NCBI RefSeq assembly: GCF_036492425.1
Contig: NZ_AP025302.1
Coordinates: 1 to 53,207 of the forward strand
Direction of reading: 5' to 3'
Length of the DNA: 53,207 nucleotides
From: Persicobacter psychrovividus
GTDB lineage: Bacteria; Bacteroidota; Bacteroidia; Cytophagales; Cyclobacteriaceae
Below, piece by piece: positions 18,122 to 27,570 of the stretch. The stretch's first letter is position 1. Every line of letters begins with the position of its first letter. A model generated the notes under the pieces. The model was not told where the DNA came from, ran no database searches, and saw only the letters and a list, made by a program, of their open reading frames with translations. The translations under genes and the position numbers were made by a program.

Positions 18122-19111
18122 ATGAATTATAAAGATGTAATTATACAATTTTTTGAGGACCATCCCGAGTTGGCGGTTGCCTCGATAGAGAAAGCTGCTG
18201 GGCTTAGTAACGGTAGGCTTAATAGAATCATCAATCAACACGCAGCAGTGACACCATTAGTGATTGAAAGGTTGCGACCAGTTTTTAAACGTTACGGGGT
18301 GGAACTTGAGAGAAGAGCCAAGGTTGTAAGTTTTTTCAACAATAAAAATGGGGTAGGTAAAACTACCTCTGTACTTGCTACGGCAATTTGTGCTGCAAGC
18401 ATGAAAAAAGAGGTATTGATGATTGATTTGGATCCTCAGAGTAATTTGACATCTGTATGCAAAGTTGGGGATCATTTGGGGCATGTGTTTTCAGGCAAGC
18501 CAAACTGCTACCGGTATGTACATTCAGGTCAAAACAGCAGAACAAAGATCGATATGATCTCATGCTTATACCACGAATTCTGGGACGCTATTGATAAAAT
18601 GGAGAAGGACGTAGATTTTTATGATCGTTTAGACACCGTATTAGATAAATACCGTGACGAATATGACTTGATTTTAATAGACAATATGCCAGGTCGATCA
18701 AAGGTTCCCAAGATGGCCTTGGTTGCTTCTGACTATGTCGCCATCCCAACTCGGGCTGAGGAAAAGAGCTTTGAACGTTTGCGATCGATGTTGCCTGAAA
18801 TTCAAGAGGTTGTTAACCTCAAGAATCCTAAGCTTAAGGTCGTATCCATCTTTACGACAATGTATGAGGCTGACAATAAAGATCATCGATTATTGTATGA
18901 AGCTAATTGTATAGCTCTGCCCTCAATGACTAATATTAAAATACCCCAAGCATTAACGAGTATTGATGAAGAGTTAGGGGACCATAATTTCTTGAGAACA
19001 GGAAAGAAAAATTCAGTGGTAAGGGCTTATATGGAGCTCACCGTTGAGTTGTTGAATAACATGGGGTTGGATGTTGAAGTTCCAAATTTCATCAACAAAG
19101 GTAAGGCCTAA
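18122..19111 (+). CDS. ParA-type ATPase with N-terminal helix-turn-helix (orphan)
   Basis: The 329-aa protein has an N-terminal HTH-like region (~15-60, AVASIEKAAGLSNGRLNRIIN) and a ParA/Soj ATPase with deviant Walker A NKNGVGKTT (74-82, signature Lys75), MIDLDPQSNLT and IDNMPGR. This matches the P1-ParA type that represses its own operon. No parB follows: the next gene is a broken minus-strand gene. A complete parAB pair exists at 31235-32663. It is probably what remains of a second replicon's partition locus disrupted by the IS insertions nearby; it may instead act with the other ParB. Confidence 0.85.
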   Translation: MNYKDVIIQFFEDHPELAVASIEKAAGLSNGRLNRIINQHAAVTPLVIERLRPVFKRYGVELERRAKVVSFFNNKNGVGKTTSVLATAICAASMKKEVLMIDLDPQSNLTSVCKVGDHLGHVFSGKPNCYRYVHSGQNSRTKIDMISCLYHEFWDAIDKMEKDVDFYDRLDTVLDKYRDEYDLILIDNMPGRSKVPKMALVASDYVAIPTRAEEKSFERLRSMLPEIQEVVNLKNPKLKVVSIFTTMYEADNKDHRLLYEANCIALPSMTNIKIPQALTSIDEELGDHNFLRTGKKNSVVRAYMELTVELLNNMGLDVEVPNFINKGKA

Positions 19112-19193
19112 GCTTATGCCTCAGCAGAAGGTAGGACTTTAACAAGGGGCCAGATTTGTGTTAGGCATATGGTTTGAGTGGGTAAAGGAAACG

Positions 19194-19245
19194 AAAAATT
19201 TTTCAGAGACACTACTTTGTGGGGTAGTGTCTCTGAAAAATTTTT
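19194..19245. repeat. Long perfect inverted repeat (22-bp arms)
   Basis: Arms 19194-19215 and 19224-19245 are exact inverse complements with an 8-nt loop. The inner part (GACACTAC / GTAGTGTC) resembles the first 10-18 bases of the 33-bp dispersed element. It lies ~80 bp after the orphan parA stop and has T runs on both strands, so it can act as a bidirectional terminator; it may also be a relic of an insertion. Confidence 0.75.
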
Positions 19246-19308
19246 ACTTCATTAAATGAATTTTAGACAAGTACCTTATATATTTTGCGGTGTATTGTCG
19301 GCGCTAAA

Positions 19309-19726
19309 TCAATTATAATAAGTGCTGTTGTCTTTATGTTTCAATATGGTCCTTTTCATGCCTGACTGATCAGTGAAAGTTTCAGATTGAATTTTAAACC
19401 CTTTATTTGTATAGTATAGATGTTCTTTTTCAAGGCTTTGAATAACCATATAAGGGTCTGTATTCATGCTGTCTAAAATTAATCTATTTCCATGAGGTAA
19501 GGACATTTTATAATTACCTGCGTATGATTCCATTTTTTGTTCATATAGAAAATCATAGATGATTGAACACTCTTCTCGTATATTGTCAATTTCTTCTTTT
19601 TGATAATTAGCTAATAGATATTCTAATTCTTCATCAGGAATGTTAAACCAAAGCTCAATACGAGGAACAAACCCTTCTGGTATGTTATGTTCAGAAAATT
19701 CAAAAATTACCTCTTGAATATTACCA
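19309..19726 (-). pseudogene. Hypothetical protein, N-terminally truncated by an IS
   Basis: The minus-strand frame runs open from the IS end at 19727 to the stop at 19309: ~138 residues (NIQEVIFEFSEHNIPEGF, then FNIPDEELEYLLANYQKEE, and MESYAGNYKMSLPHGNRL near the end). The ATG at 19533 is internal; homology of style is continuous upstream, so the true start was removed by the IS. The missing 5' part was not found elsewhere in the window. Function unknown. Confidence 0.65.
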
Positions 19727-19855
19727 TAGCCTGTCGAAAATTCACAAAAAAAGCGATTCCAGAAAAAAGGTTAAATTTGAGTGTCCAAACCGTCATTTAT
19801 AATTACCCCAACAATTCAGACAGCAAGTTAAAATAATATACTAACTTGTAAATCA

Positions 19856-20143
19856 ATGAAAAGCAGAAGAAAATTTAGCCCCAAGTTTAAAGCCAAGGTA
19901 GCACTTGAAGCGATCAAAGAACAACAAAGCACAGCGGAACTTTGTCAGAAATATGAAATCAGTCCTGCACAGATTGGCCAATGGAAACAACTTTTTTTGG
20001 AGAATGCATCGAGTGTTTTTGAAAAAGGGAGTAAGGCTATCAAGCAGGAATCTGATCATGAAGGAGCGTTAAATAAATTATACTCTAAAATAGGACAACT
20101 TCAAGTTGAGAATGATTTTTTAAAAAAGGCCTCATCGAAGTAA
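19856..20143 (+). CDS. IS3-family OrfA (HTH domain)
   Basis: This 95-aa protein has an IS3-type helix-turn-helix (KFKAKVALEAIKEQQSTAEL, then YEISPAQIGQWKQ) and a leucine-zipper-like end (YSKIGQLQVENDFLKKA). Near the 3' end the sequence A-AAA-AAG (20122-20128), in the correct phase, is a standard -1 slippery heptamer that gives the OrfAB transposase. Confidence 0.93.
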   Translation: MKSRRKFSPKFKAKVALEAIKEQQSTAELCQKYEISPAQIGQWKQLFLENASSVFEKGSKAIKQESDHEGALNKLYSKIGQLQVENDFLKKASSK

Positions 20144-21039
20144 AGAGCGTTACCGAAAGACAGGTGATGGTCGATGAGGAACATGCTGATTTAAGCATTA
20201 GACGTCAATGTGAGCTTCTCCAAATTTCTCGTTCGGGCTGGTATTACAAGCCAAAAGGGGAAAGTGAATTGAATCTTGAATTGATGCGTGTAATTGACAA
20301 AGAATACCTTGAGCATCCTTTTCGAGGGGTACCTTCTATGACTTCGTTTTTGATTAATGATTGCGGTTATCCGATCAATAAGAAGCGAATTGAACGTCTG
20401 TACAAAGTCATGGGGCTTCGTTCTCTTCTTCCTGGTCCGCACACTTCAAAACCTTCACCTGAAAATAAAATATACCCCTATTTACTTAGAAACCTTGAAA
20501 TAACCCATTCAAATCAAGTTTGGGAGACGGATATCAGCTATGTTCCTATTGCAAAAGGGTTCATGTATCTGATGGCTGTGATTGATGTCCACTCTCGATA
20601 TATTGTAGGCTGGTCACTCTCAAACACCATGTCAGCAGAGTGGTGCCGCAATACAATTCAAGAATGTATTAACAACCATGGCGCTCCTGAAATTGTCAAT
20701 ACAGACCAAGGGAGTCAATTTACGAGTGATCTCTTTACGGGCTATCTCTTAGGCCAAGGAGTAACTATTAGCATGGATGGAAAAGGTCGAGCAACCGACA
20801 ATATTTACATTGAACGATTTTGGCGAACGGTCAAATATGAAGATATTTATTTGAATGAGTATCGCGATGGATTAAAGCTGCAGATAGGACTTATCGAATA
20901 TATGAACTTTTACAATAACGAAAGAAGGCATAGCTCAATCGATGAGAAAAGGCCCTGCGATCTTTACCAATCCAAGCCGCACTCAACAACATCAGAAGCA
21001 AAAGTAAGCGCTTCCTTAGAATCAGTCAAGGGCGGGTAA
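20122..21039 (+). CDS. IS3-family OrfB transposase (expressed by -1 frameshift)
   Basis: From the slippery site the -1 frame reads KKGLIEVKSVTERQVM without a stop into the rve-type DDE integrase core: WETDISYVP (Asp), VNTDQGSQFTS (Asp) and ERFWRTVKYEDIYL (Glu), then YNNERRHSSIDEKRPCDLY. A free start at 20164 is possible, but IS3 elements normally make OrfB only as the fusion. The element looks active. Confidence 0.93.
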   Translation, partial: KKGLIEVKSVTERQVMVDEEHADLSIRRQCELLQISRSGWYYKPKGESELNLELMRVIDKEYLEHPFRGVPSMTSFLINDCGYPINKKRIERLYKVMGLRSLLPGPHTSKPSPENKIYPYLLRNLEITHSNQVWETDISYVPIAKGFMYLMAVIDVHSRYIVGWSLSNTMSAEWCRNTIQECINNHGAPEIVNTDQGSQFTSDLFTGYLLGQGVTISMDGKGRATDNIYIERFWRTVKYEDIYLNEYRDGLKLQIGLIEYMNFYNNERRHSSIDEKRPCDLYQSKPHSTTSEAKVSASLESVKGG

Positions 21040-22284
21040 ATGCTCCTGCCGCAGGCGCAACACAGGAGCACCCTTGACAAGATTCACTGAAGCACTTGAT
21101 AACTCGCTCAGATGTTTTGAGTTCAAGGGAAAATAATTTAAATAGCAGAGATGGCTGTCTGAAGATTGGGGGAAATTATAATTCAACCTTACCAGAATCG
21201 CTTTGAGTTTTAAAAATAACAAACAATCTCTAAAAAAGAAAAAGTCAACAGAAAGAGCTAAACGAAAAAGGCGAAACGACAGTATCAAAATTAAAAGGTA
21301 TAAGGCTCGGGCTTCCTTTTGGGAAAAGAAGTACAAAGAGGAAAAGTCTAAAAACAAGTCGGAGTTTGGGGGGAAAAAAATCAAGCACCACAGCTACTGT
21401 TCGGCCATTATTACTTTGGCTTTAATTTTACATACTGAAACCAGCATGAGCCTTCGTGATAGTGAGACGGTATTGCGTATTTTCATTCAACAAATGCACA
21501 TAGATAGTAAATGCCCTGACCATTCGACGATTGATAATTGGTTAAAAAAAGCAGGAATGCAGGCCATCGAACCATTTTCACCTGAGCGGCCATGTGTTTT
21601 GATTTGTGATGAAAGCATTTCATTCAACGGGAAGAAATTGTTTTTGGTACTTGCCGTTCCTGTGTCGGTTTCTGACCAGCAGCGTACATTACGTTTTGAG
21701 GACTGTCACTTGGTTTATCTTGGTGCGAAAAAAGGTTGGTCGGCAGATGTAATTTATAAGGAACTTCAACCACTCGTTCAGAAGCTGAAAATTCAATATG
21801 TCCTAAGCGATAAAGGTTCTAATTTACTTAAGGCTACAGCCTTGCTGGGGCTTGATCATGTTTCGGATATCACCCATGAAGTATCAAGGACACTGAAAAA
21901 TCTATATAACGATACAGATGATTACAAGAATTTCATCAAATGGGTTGGTGAACTCAGAAAAGATTTAGCGTGTGGGGAATATGCACATTTGGCCCCTCCA
22001 AAAGTAAGGCATCATTGTAGGTTTCATCAGCTTGGGCAATATGAAAAGTGGTTTAGAAAGGTCGGTCCTGAGCTGAAAAATGTCGCCGAAGAAAGCAAAG
22101 GTGCGGCTTTGAGCCTCCTCCAAATCAGTGATCATACACCTTTCATCAAGGATTTGATATCTTTGACCCCAGTGATCAAAGAAATATTATCGGTTTGGAT
22201 ATACCGTTCATATTGACACCCCCTAACGGGCATATTGACACCCCCCTGTTTCAGTTCGGGGAATGGCAGAAGTTTGTTTTCAAG

Positions 22285-23007
22285 TTAACTTAATTTTCTC
22301 CTACTTTCGCCTTTTAATTCTATCCTGTGGGAGGTATGTACCAAACGGTCCAAAATAGCATCGGCGATGGTTCGTTCGTTGATGATCTCATACCAGTCGC
22401 TTACGGGCATCTGGCTGATGATAATGGTGGACTTTCGAGCATGTCGGTCTTCAATCACCTCCATTAGGTCTTGTTGCTGTTGTGCGTCGAGTTTTTGCAG
22501 ACCAAAGTCATCGATTATGAGCAGGTCGGCTTTGGCAAGTTTGACAAATAATTTGGCAATCGTACCGTCTATTCGGGCAACCTTCAGACTGGCCATCAGC
22601 TTTTTGAAGTTAAAATAGAGGGTGCTATTTCCTTGGGTACATGCCTGATAGCCCAACGCTGAGGCAACAAAACTTTTACCACATCCGGTGGCTCCAGTTA
22701 CAAGTACGGATTGTCCTTTTCCAATGTACTCTCCGGTAGCCAGTTGCATAACCTGCCCCTTGTCAAGCCCTCTGTTGGTATCAAAGTGTAGCTCGGCAAC
22801 ACTGGCCTGGTAGCGAAAGTTAGCTGTCCTTATCAGGCGTTTTTCCCTGTTGGTCTGCCGGTGGTCTGCTTCTGCCTGAAGCAGCAGGTTCAGCCCGTCG
22901 GTAAGGCTCAATTCATGAAGCTGTTTGCTTTGCCTGAGCGTCTCCCACTGCAGGCTCATTCCTTTGAATGAAAGCTCTGATAGCTGTTTTTCGATTAATG
23001 AATACAT
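22285..23007 (-). CDS. istB: IstB-like ATPase of IS21
   Basis: The 240-aa AAA+ protein has Walker A GATGCGKS, Walker B LLIIDDFG and the sensor segment IIISQMPVSDWYEII, the full set for IstB/DnaC-like helpers that assemble on DNA and direct IstA to its target. It starts 9 bp after the IstA stop. Intact and of normal length. Confidence 0.95.
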   Translation of the reverse strand: MYSLIEKQLSELSFKGMSLQWETLRQSKQLHELSLTDGLNLLLQAEADHRQTNREKRLIRTANFRYQASVAELHFDTNRGLDKGQVMQLATGEYIGKGQSVLVTGATGCGKSFVASALGYQACTQGNSTLYFNFKKLMASLKVARIDGTIAKLFVKLAKADLLIIDDFGLQKLDAQQQQDLMEVIEDRHARKSTIIISQMPVSDWYEIINERTIADAILDRLVHTSHRIELKGESRRKLS

Positions 23008-23016
23008 AATGTTGGT

Positions 23017-24603
23017 TTAGTTGTAATAAGATTTTCCTCGGGTGTTTTCATGTTGGGGCAAAGGGGTTTGAGGTGGTGGACTGCTGTTGATATAGGTTTT
23101 GTTTCGTAGTACATTCTGGACAAAAGTATAGTTGTATTGCTCTGCCTCAATAGCCATCCTAATGGCCGTTTCGAAGTGCTCTTTAGGGTAGGATCGCATC
23201 AGGTTGAGTAAGCCGTCAAAGCTCCTAAAAAGCTGCTCAGGATATTGTTTTTTTGAGATCATCACCTCCATCATCCGTTCCAGCTCAGGGCACATACTGG
23301 CCTTTTTCAGGTAGTTATCCGTACTGCGGGATCGATAGTGTTGGTGCTGCGAACACAGGTGGTCTTTGTTGGTTGTGTAACCACTGGTTTTATTCCTTCG
23401 GTGGGTAGCAACCAGTTTGGACTGGACAAAAATATTGACAATCGTATCGGTATAAATCAGCTGAGCCTTCTGCCCGATGTATTCAAAAGGGACGCTGTAA
23501 TGCCGTTGATCGATGCCCATGAGCACATGTCCGTTCTGCGCAACAGTGTAATTTCGATAATATTTGATCTCGAAAGGCTGATCGGGAAGCGGTGAAAGTA
23601 GTGGCTTTTCCTTGGAAACAAACTGCTCTGTTCGGCAGTAATCACGTTTCTGCATCCGCGTTTGGTTGTGTTTTCCGATGTAAGAAATAAGGGCATTGTT
23701 GAGCTCCTGAAGACTGAAATATTGCTGATTACGCATTCTGGCATAGGCTCGTTGATAGATCAACTTGACCTGGTTCTCGACCAAAGCCTTGTCCTGTGGC
23801 TTCCTCGGACGTGCCGGTACCACTACGGTCCCATAATGGTTCGCAAAATCCTCCAAAACCCTGTTGATCTTGGGCTCATAACGGTTGGTTTGAACTACTG
23901 CCGCTTTCAAATTGTCCGGCACAAGCGCCTTCGGAACACCCCCAAGATGCTCCAAACAGCATTTTAGCGCAAAAATAAAGTCATCGGTCGTCTGCGACGG
24001 AACGGCCATCGCAAAACAATAATCCGAGTACGGAAGGCAGGCCACAAAGACCTGGCAGTTGATCACCTCACCCGTTTCGGCATCAATATAAGGTAAAGTT
24101 GCACCTGCATAATCGATATAAAGCTTGTCTGCCGGAAGGTGATCCAGAGGTAAATTGGGGTGCTTCTGACGCATATAACGCCTGAGATGAAAGCAAAATT
24201 GCGAATATTTGTAGCCATCAGGATGCCCTTCAATATACTCCTGCCAAAGCAGTCCCTTGGTAACCCCTTTCTTGCCAAGCTCTTGCGATAAACTGGGTAA
24301 AAGCTCCTTCATTTGTTCATAACGAATATCCTTATAGGCCGGATCGCCCGAAGAAAAGAACTTACTCAGCGATAATTCATCCTGACTCAGAAAATAGTCA
24401 ATCGGCTTACCTGACTTTTTTAGCTTGCGTCGATAAGCCTTGATGGTGTTGATGCTCACCCGCGTGCTTAGGTGAATCGACTTTTGTGAGCGACCCTGAT
24501 GAAGCATCCGAATAATCTGGCGTAATTTACTCATAGTGATCGGTTTGCCTGCCATGCCTATACTTTTTGGTTGATTACCCAAAAAAGTATTTTTTACCGA
24601 CAT
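23017..24603 (-). CDS. istA: IstA transposase of IS21
   Basis: The 528-aa protein has an N-terminal HTH (MSKLRQIIRMLHQGRSQKSI), an rve integrase core with LYIDYAGATLPY (Asp), LVPDNLKAAV (Asp) and ALVENQVKLIYQRAYAR (Glu), and the C-terminal beta domain with HYSVPFEYIG. Length is normal for IstA. Alternative start MAGKPITMSKL is also possible. Intact, forms an operon with istB. Confidence 0.95.
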   Translation of the reverse strand: MSVKNTFLGNQPKSIGMAGKPITMSKLRQIIRMLHQGRSQKSIHLSTRVSINTIKAYRRKLKKSGKPIDYFLSQDELSLSKFFSSGDPAYKDIRYEQMKELLPSLSQELGKKGVTKGLLWQEYIEGHPDGYKYSQFCFHLRRYMRQKHPNLPLDHLPADKLYIDYAGATLPYIDAETGEVINCQVFVACLPYSDYCFAMAVPSQTTDDFIFALKCCLEHLGGVPKALVPDNLKAAVVQTNRYEPKINRVLEDFANHYGTVVVPARPRKPQDKALVENQVKLIYQRAYARMRNQQYFSLQELNNALISYIGKHNQTRMQKRDYCRTEQFVSKEKPLLSPLPDQPFEIKYYRNYTVAQNGHVLMGIDQRHYSVPFEYIGQKAQLIYTDTIVNIFVQSKLVATHRRNKTSGYTTNKDHLCSQHQHYRSRSTDNYLKKASMCPELERMMEVMISKKQYPEQLFRSFDGLLNLMRSYPKEHFETAIRMAIEAEQYNYTFVQNVLRNKTYINSSPPPQTPLPQHENTRGKSYYN

Positions 24604-24965
24604 TATACTTGGTATAGTGCAATTAATTCTTCAACAATAGGGGTGTCAGCTTGCTCCGTTATTCTCGTCCAAAAATCGGAGCGTTAGGGGGTGTCAGCTT
24701 GCTCCGTTGTATCCAATTGTGTGAAAATAATTTATATTTATGAATATATCACCACTTAACAACCTAAAAGTGTAATAAATTACCTCCCTAACTATAAAAC
24801 TTAAAAAGCAAAATAGCCCGATTTCTACCCAATATTTGGGCATTTTGCATTTTCGCCATTTTTCCTGATAAGCATAATGGCTGATTTACTTAATTTTTAA
24901 ACCTTTAAGATATACTTTCCCTTACCCAAATAATTGAGAAGGGGTGTACCAAGAAGGCTAATCTA

Positions 24966-26267
24966 TTAATTGTAGTTTAAGAAGAAATAGAACTCTTCCC
25001 ATTTTCTTCGGTATAAATATTTTTCTGAGAACGAAAGCCGTAATTGCCTGGCAGTCCTAATCAGTTTTGCTGGTATCCTGACCATCCAATCAACAAAGGT
25101 CTGGTGTTCCTCATGATGAACCAAGTGATTTATTCTCATGCAAATTGAACTGTTGTATGCGAAGCAAGCCAATTGCCAAAGCACATCATTTGCCCAAAAG
25201 CTATTGGTCAAAGTGCTCCCTGCTTTTACGTGAGATTTAACTTGTTCAATCCAAGTTTCACTGATAGATCTTCGCTTATAAAAGTCATGCGAGTTTTCTG
25301 GGTTAAATGCCATATTGGTTGCATAACAACTATACTTATAAACAGGAATCAAATCGCCTGTGGGCTCATAAATTTCATACCCATCAACCCATCGAACAGC
25401 ATGAAATTGTAATGGACTATCCCACTTCACTCCTTGATGTTCGAACCTAGCCACTTCAATTCCTTCATCAGTAATTTCATATTTTTGTAGCCTCAATAGC
25501 TTATCTAAGCCCCTGAGCTTCACTTTTATCAAATACGACCACCCTATTTCTTCCAAATAATCAATTAACGATTTGGAAAAGAATCCATAATCGGCACGAA
25601 AGGTTACATTCTTCACACTCTTTGGTAAACTTCCTTTAGCCTCGGCGATCAATTCTTTAATGCCATTTGCTGTATGAGAATCTCCTGGGCGAAACTTGGT
25701 ATGATACAATAATTTAATCTCGTGAACAAACATAACCAAAGGATGATAACTTTTAGCCCCACGCTTGTACTCATTGTATCCTTTTTCTGCCCCTTCTTGA
25801 TTTCCGTAAACCGTTTTAACCGTAGAATCCGCATCAAATACAATGTGGCCTAATTTAGTCTTTAACAACCATTTAGCATTCTGTTTCAGTAAAAGGGCTT
25901 CTAAATTTCGAGTCCCTTCTTCATGCATGTTCTTTAGTTGATTCGTGATCGTTTGACGTGAAATTTTCTCTTTTAATGAGAATAAATATCTTACCAACGG
26001 ATCTGCACTAAACCGTGAAATCTTTTCTAACCGATTCATACCACAAAATGCCGAGCTCGATAACAACATCAGAATTTGAGCCAAAGAAAACTTCTGGGCA
26101 TTCGAGTTCCGTTGCCCAAAATTATTTTTGAACAGATCAAAGATATTATGCTTTGACCAAAAATCACTAAGCATCGATAAGCCACCAAAGCTTGTTAGAT
26201 CTTTCGAAGAAAATGAGTGTTTTACCGCTTTTGAATTGATTCTGAAACTTCTCTTCCTTACCTTCAT
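24966..26267 (-). CDS. IS1380-family transposase
   Basis: The 433-aa protein carries IS1380/DDE motifs: FDADSTVKTVYGNQEGAEKG (first Asp), TFRADYGFFSKSL (second Asp) and ISETWIEQVKSH (Glu). An N-terminal domain with FGQRNSNAQKFSLAQILMLL precedes it. The frame is complete. Element ends are not certain: ACTTAAAAAG motifs occur in inverted orientation near 24800 and 26355, which would give a ~1.6-kb element. Confidence 0.88.
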   Translation of the reverse strand: MKVRKRSFRINSKAVKHSFSSKDLTSFGGLSMLSDFWSKHNIFDLFKNNFGQRNSNAQKFSLAQILMLLSSSAFCGMNRLEKISRFSADPLVRYLFSLKEKISRQTITNQLKNMHEEGTRNLEALLLKQNAKWLLKTKLGHIVFDADSTVKTVYGNQEGAEKGYNEYKRGAKSYHPLVMFVHEIKLLYHTKFRPGDSHTANGIKELIAEAKGSLPKSVKNVTFRADYGFFSKSLIDYLEEIGWSYLIKVKLRGLDKLLRLQKYEITDEGIEVARFEHQGVKWDSPLQFHAVRWVDGYEIYEPTGDLIPVYKYSCYATNMAFNPENSHDFYKRRSISETWIEQVKSHVKAGSTLTNSFWANDVLWQLACFAYNSSICMRINHLVHHEEHQTFVDWMVRIPAKLIRTARQLRLSFSEKYLYRRKWEEFYFFLNYN

Positions 26268-26436
26268 TCCCAGAGTGATTTAGCTGTTATTGTTTTTGAT
26301 GTGTAGGAACTTAAAGATAAGGCAGATAAGTCACTTTTTTTGTTTTTTGATTTTACTTTTTAAGTAAAATTTAATCGTGTCGTTATTTAAGTATTGATTT
26401 GTCATAAGTAGATGATTACAATTTTCATATAATTAA

Positions 26437-27024
26437 TCATCCCCTCCCCTCATCCCGCCACTTCGTAATACTCACCCGGCTGACCCCAGTCATTTTATGA
26501 ATAGCCGTTACCGACAATCCCGCCTCCAAATGCGCCATCACGCTATCGTACAAATGGTGCCGGTGGACATTCTTACTGCCTGGTTTGCGTCCTTTGAACT
26601 TCCCTTCGAGTTTGGCGTGTGCGATGCCGGCCAAGGTTTTCTCCTTGATAATTTCTCTTTCGAATTCGGCGAACTCCGCCAGGATGCCAATAATCATTCG
26701 GGTAGCGGGCGTGAGGGTCCAGCGTTCATTGAAACAAACCAAGCCTTGACTTTTAATCACGACCTGCACTTTTCGGCGGCCAAACCAGTTAATGGCCTTT
26801 TTAACATCTTCGGCCTTCCGACCGAAGCGGTCCAGGCGGGAAACTTCCACTTCGCTGATTTTTCCTTGTTCCACTGCCCGCACCAATTTCTTCACGGCAC
26901 TTCTTTCAAAAAATGGAATGGCTCCCGAACACTTGTCGATAAATTCTTTTGCTTGACCACTGGAGTCATGTTGAATGGCCGTGTTCTGGTTGGTGGTTGA
27001 AACTCGGATGTAAATCGCCTTCAT
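26437..27024 (-). CDS. Serine recombinase (plasmid resolvase/invertase)
   Basis: Starting at ATG 27024 the 195-aa protein has the resolvase catalytic domain: YIRVSTTNQN with nucleophile Ser9, EVSRLDRFGR (catalytic Arg pair) and the long E helix (ILAEFAEFEREIIKEKTLAGI), followed by GRKPGSKN and a C-terminal HTH (LSVTAIHKMTGVSRVSITKW). A frame back to 27072 adds 16 unlikely residues. Next to the replication genes it most likely resolves plasmid multimers. No resolution site with clear repeats was identified upstream. Confidence 0.9.
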   Translation of the reverse strand: MKAIYIRVSTTNQNTAIQHDSSGQAKEFIDKCSGAIPFFERSAVKKLVRAVEQGKISEVEVSRLDRFGRKAEDVKKAINWFGRRKVQVVIKSQGLVCFNERWTLTPATRMIIGILAEFAEFEREIIKEKTLAGIAHAKLEGKFKGRKPGSKNVHRHHLYDSVMAHLEAGLSVTAIHKMTGVSRVSITKWRDEGRG

Positions 27025-27077
27025 TTTGTTTGCTTTTGGACGGGTAGTATAAAACTGTACAGTAAAGATCAAAAAAA

Positions 27078-27110
27078 ATCAGAAAACCAACAAGTTGTGG
27101 ATTTCTGATT
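27078..27110 (-). terminator. Terminator of the higBA operon
   Basis: AATCAGAAA (27078-27086) pairs with TTTCTGATT (27102-27110); on the minus strand the stem is followed by a run of eight U. It lies after higA and before the resolvase start. Confidence 0.75.
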
Positions 27111-27195
27111 TTGTAAAGGGGTAGGCTGTAGGTTATTTCATTCCGTAGCCAATCGAACCATGGGCCTTGTCTTACACCCCCATATTATTCGGAGC

Positions 27196-27570
27196 CTAAG
27201 CTTCTTCCAAGTCAATATGATAGTTGGTGCTGTTGAAGAATATATTGGCTGGAATGTTTAGACCTTGAACCAGGCGAGCGATGGTGTCTTTGGATGGGCT
27301 ATTCCCTTTGAAAAATTCGTAAACACGCTGTTTGCTCCCGAAATAGGGAATCAGATCCTTTTTGACCATATCATACTCCTCCATGATCGCTAACAGGTAT
27401 TCCTGAGCGGTTGGTTCGCCTAATGGCTCAAACATTTCATCTTGATACTCCTCTACTGCATCCGTCAGTGCGTCCAGGTAAATTTCATCAAAAGTATCAA
27501 GCTCTTTCTTCAGTAGGCCATTGATGATCTCAACCGCCTTGTCATATTCTTGTTCTGTCTTTAACTTCAT
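27196..27570 (-). CDS. higA: HigA-type antitoxin
   Basis: The 124-aa protein has an acidic N-terminal helical part (QEYDKAVEIINGLLKKELDTF) and a C-terminal XRE-like HTH (VKKDLIPYFGSKQRVYEFF, then SKDTIARLVQGLNIPANIFF), as in HigA antitoxins. It overlaps the upstream toxin gene by 4 bp, in toxin-first order, which is the hig arrangement. It should bind HigB and repress the operon. Confidence 0.88.
   Translation of the reverse strand: MKLKTEQEYDKAVEIINGLLKKELDTFDEIYLDALTDAVEEYQDEMFEPLGEPTAQEYLLAIMEEYDMVKKDLIPYFGSKQRVYEFFKGNSPSKDTIARLVQGLNIPANIFFNSTNYHIDLEEA

Larger units (their letters stand above)
19798..21180 (+). mobile_element. IS3-family insertion sequence, 1383 bp
   Basis: Terminal inverted repeats begin TATAATTACCCC (19798) and, inverted, TATAATTTCCCCC (ending 21180), both followed by TTCAGACAGC. 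A 3-bp target duplication ATT flanks it (19795-19797 and 21181-21183), checked against the uninterrupted sequence in IS copy 1. OrfA and OrfB are joined by a -1 frameshift signal. All parts look intact. Confidence 0.95.
19727..22194 (+). mobile_element. Unclassified IS, copy 2: split by IS3 and truncated by IS21
   Basis: The left end TAGCCTGTCGAAAATTCAC and the first bases of the transposase gene (GTG at 19781) are followed at 19798 by an IS3 element; the IS resumes at 21181 (ATTCAACCTTACCAGAATCGC matches copy 1). It stops at ~22194, where copy 1 continues with GTTGGTCG but here an IS21 end begins. The remaining ~450 bp and right end are absent. Confidence 0.85.
19781..22194 (+). pseudogene. 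Transposase of the unclassified IS (copy 2), interrupted
   Basis: The gene would start at GTG 19781; six codons later the IS3 element splits it. The rest (21184-22194) encodes ~337 residues about 80% like copy 1, including VLICDESISFNGKK and YVLSDKGSNLL, then ends in a foreign tail (VWIYRSY) where IS21 begins. It lacks the C-terminal ~130 residues and cannot be functional. Confidence 0.85.
22195..24716 (-). mobile_element. IS21-family insertion sequence, ~2.5 kb
   Basis: Both ends carry the inverted sequence TTGGATA-N-...-TGACACCCCCTAACG (left from ~22195, right to ~24716), with the internal repeat GGGGGTGTCA present twice at each end, as is typical of the multiple terminal repeats of IS21. 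IstA and IstB are on the minus strand. No target duplication is obvious, and the left neighbour IS is truncated at the join, suggesting a deletion or one-ended event. Confidence 0.85.
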
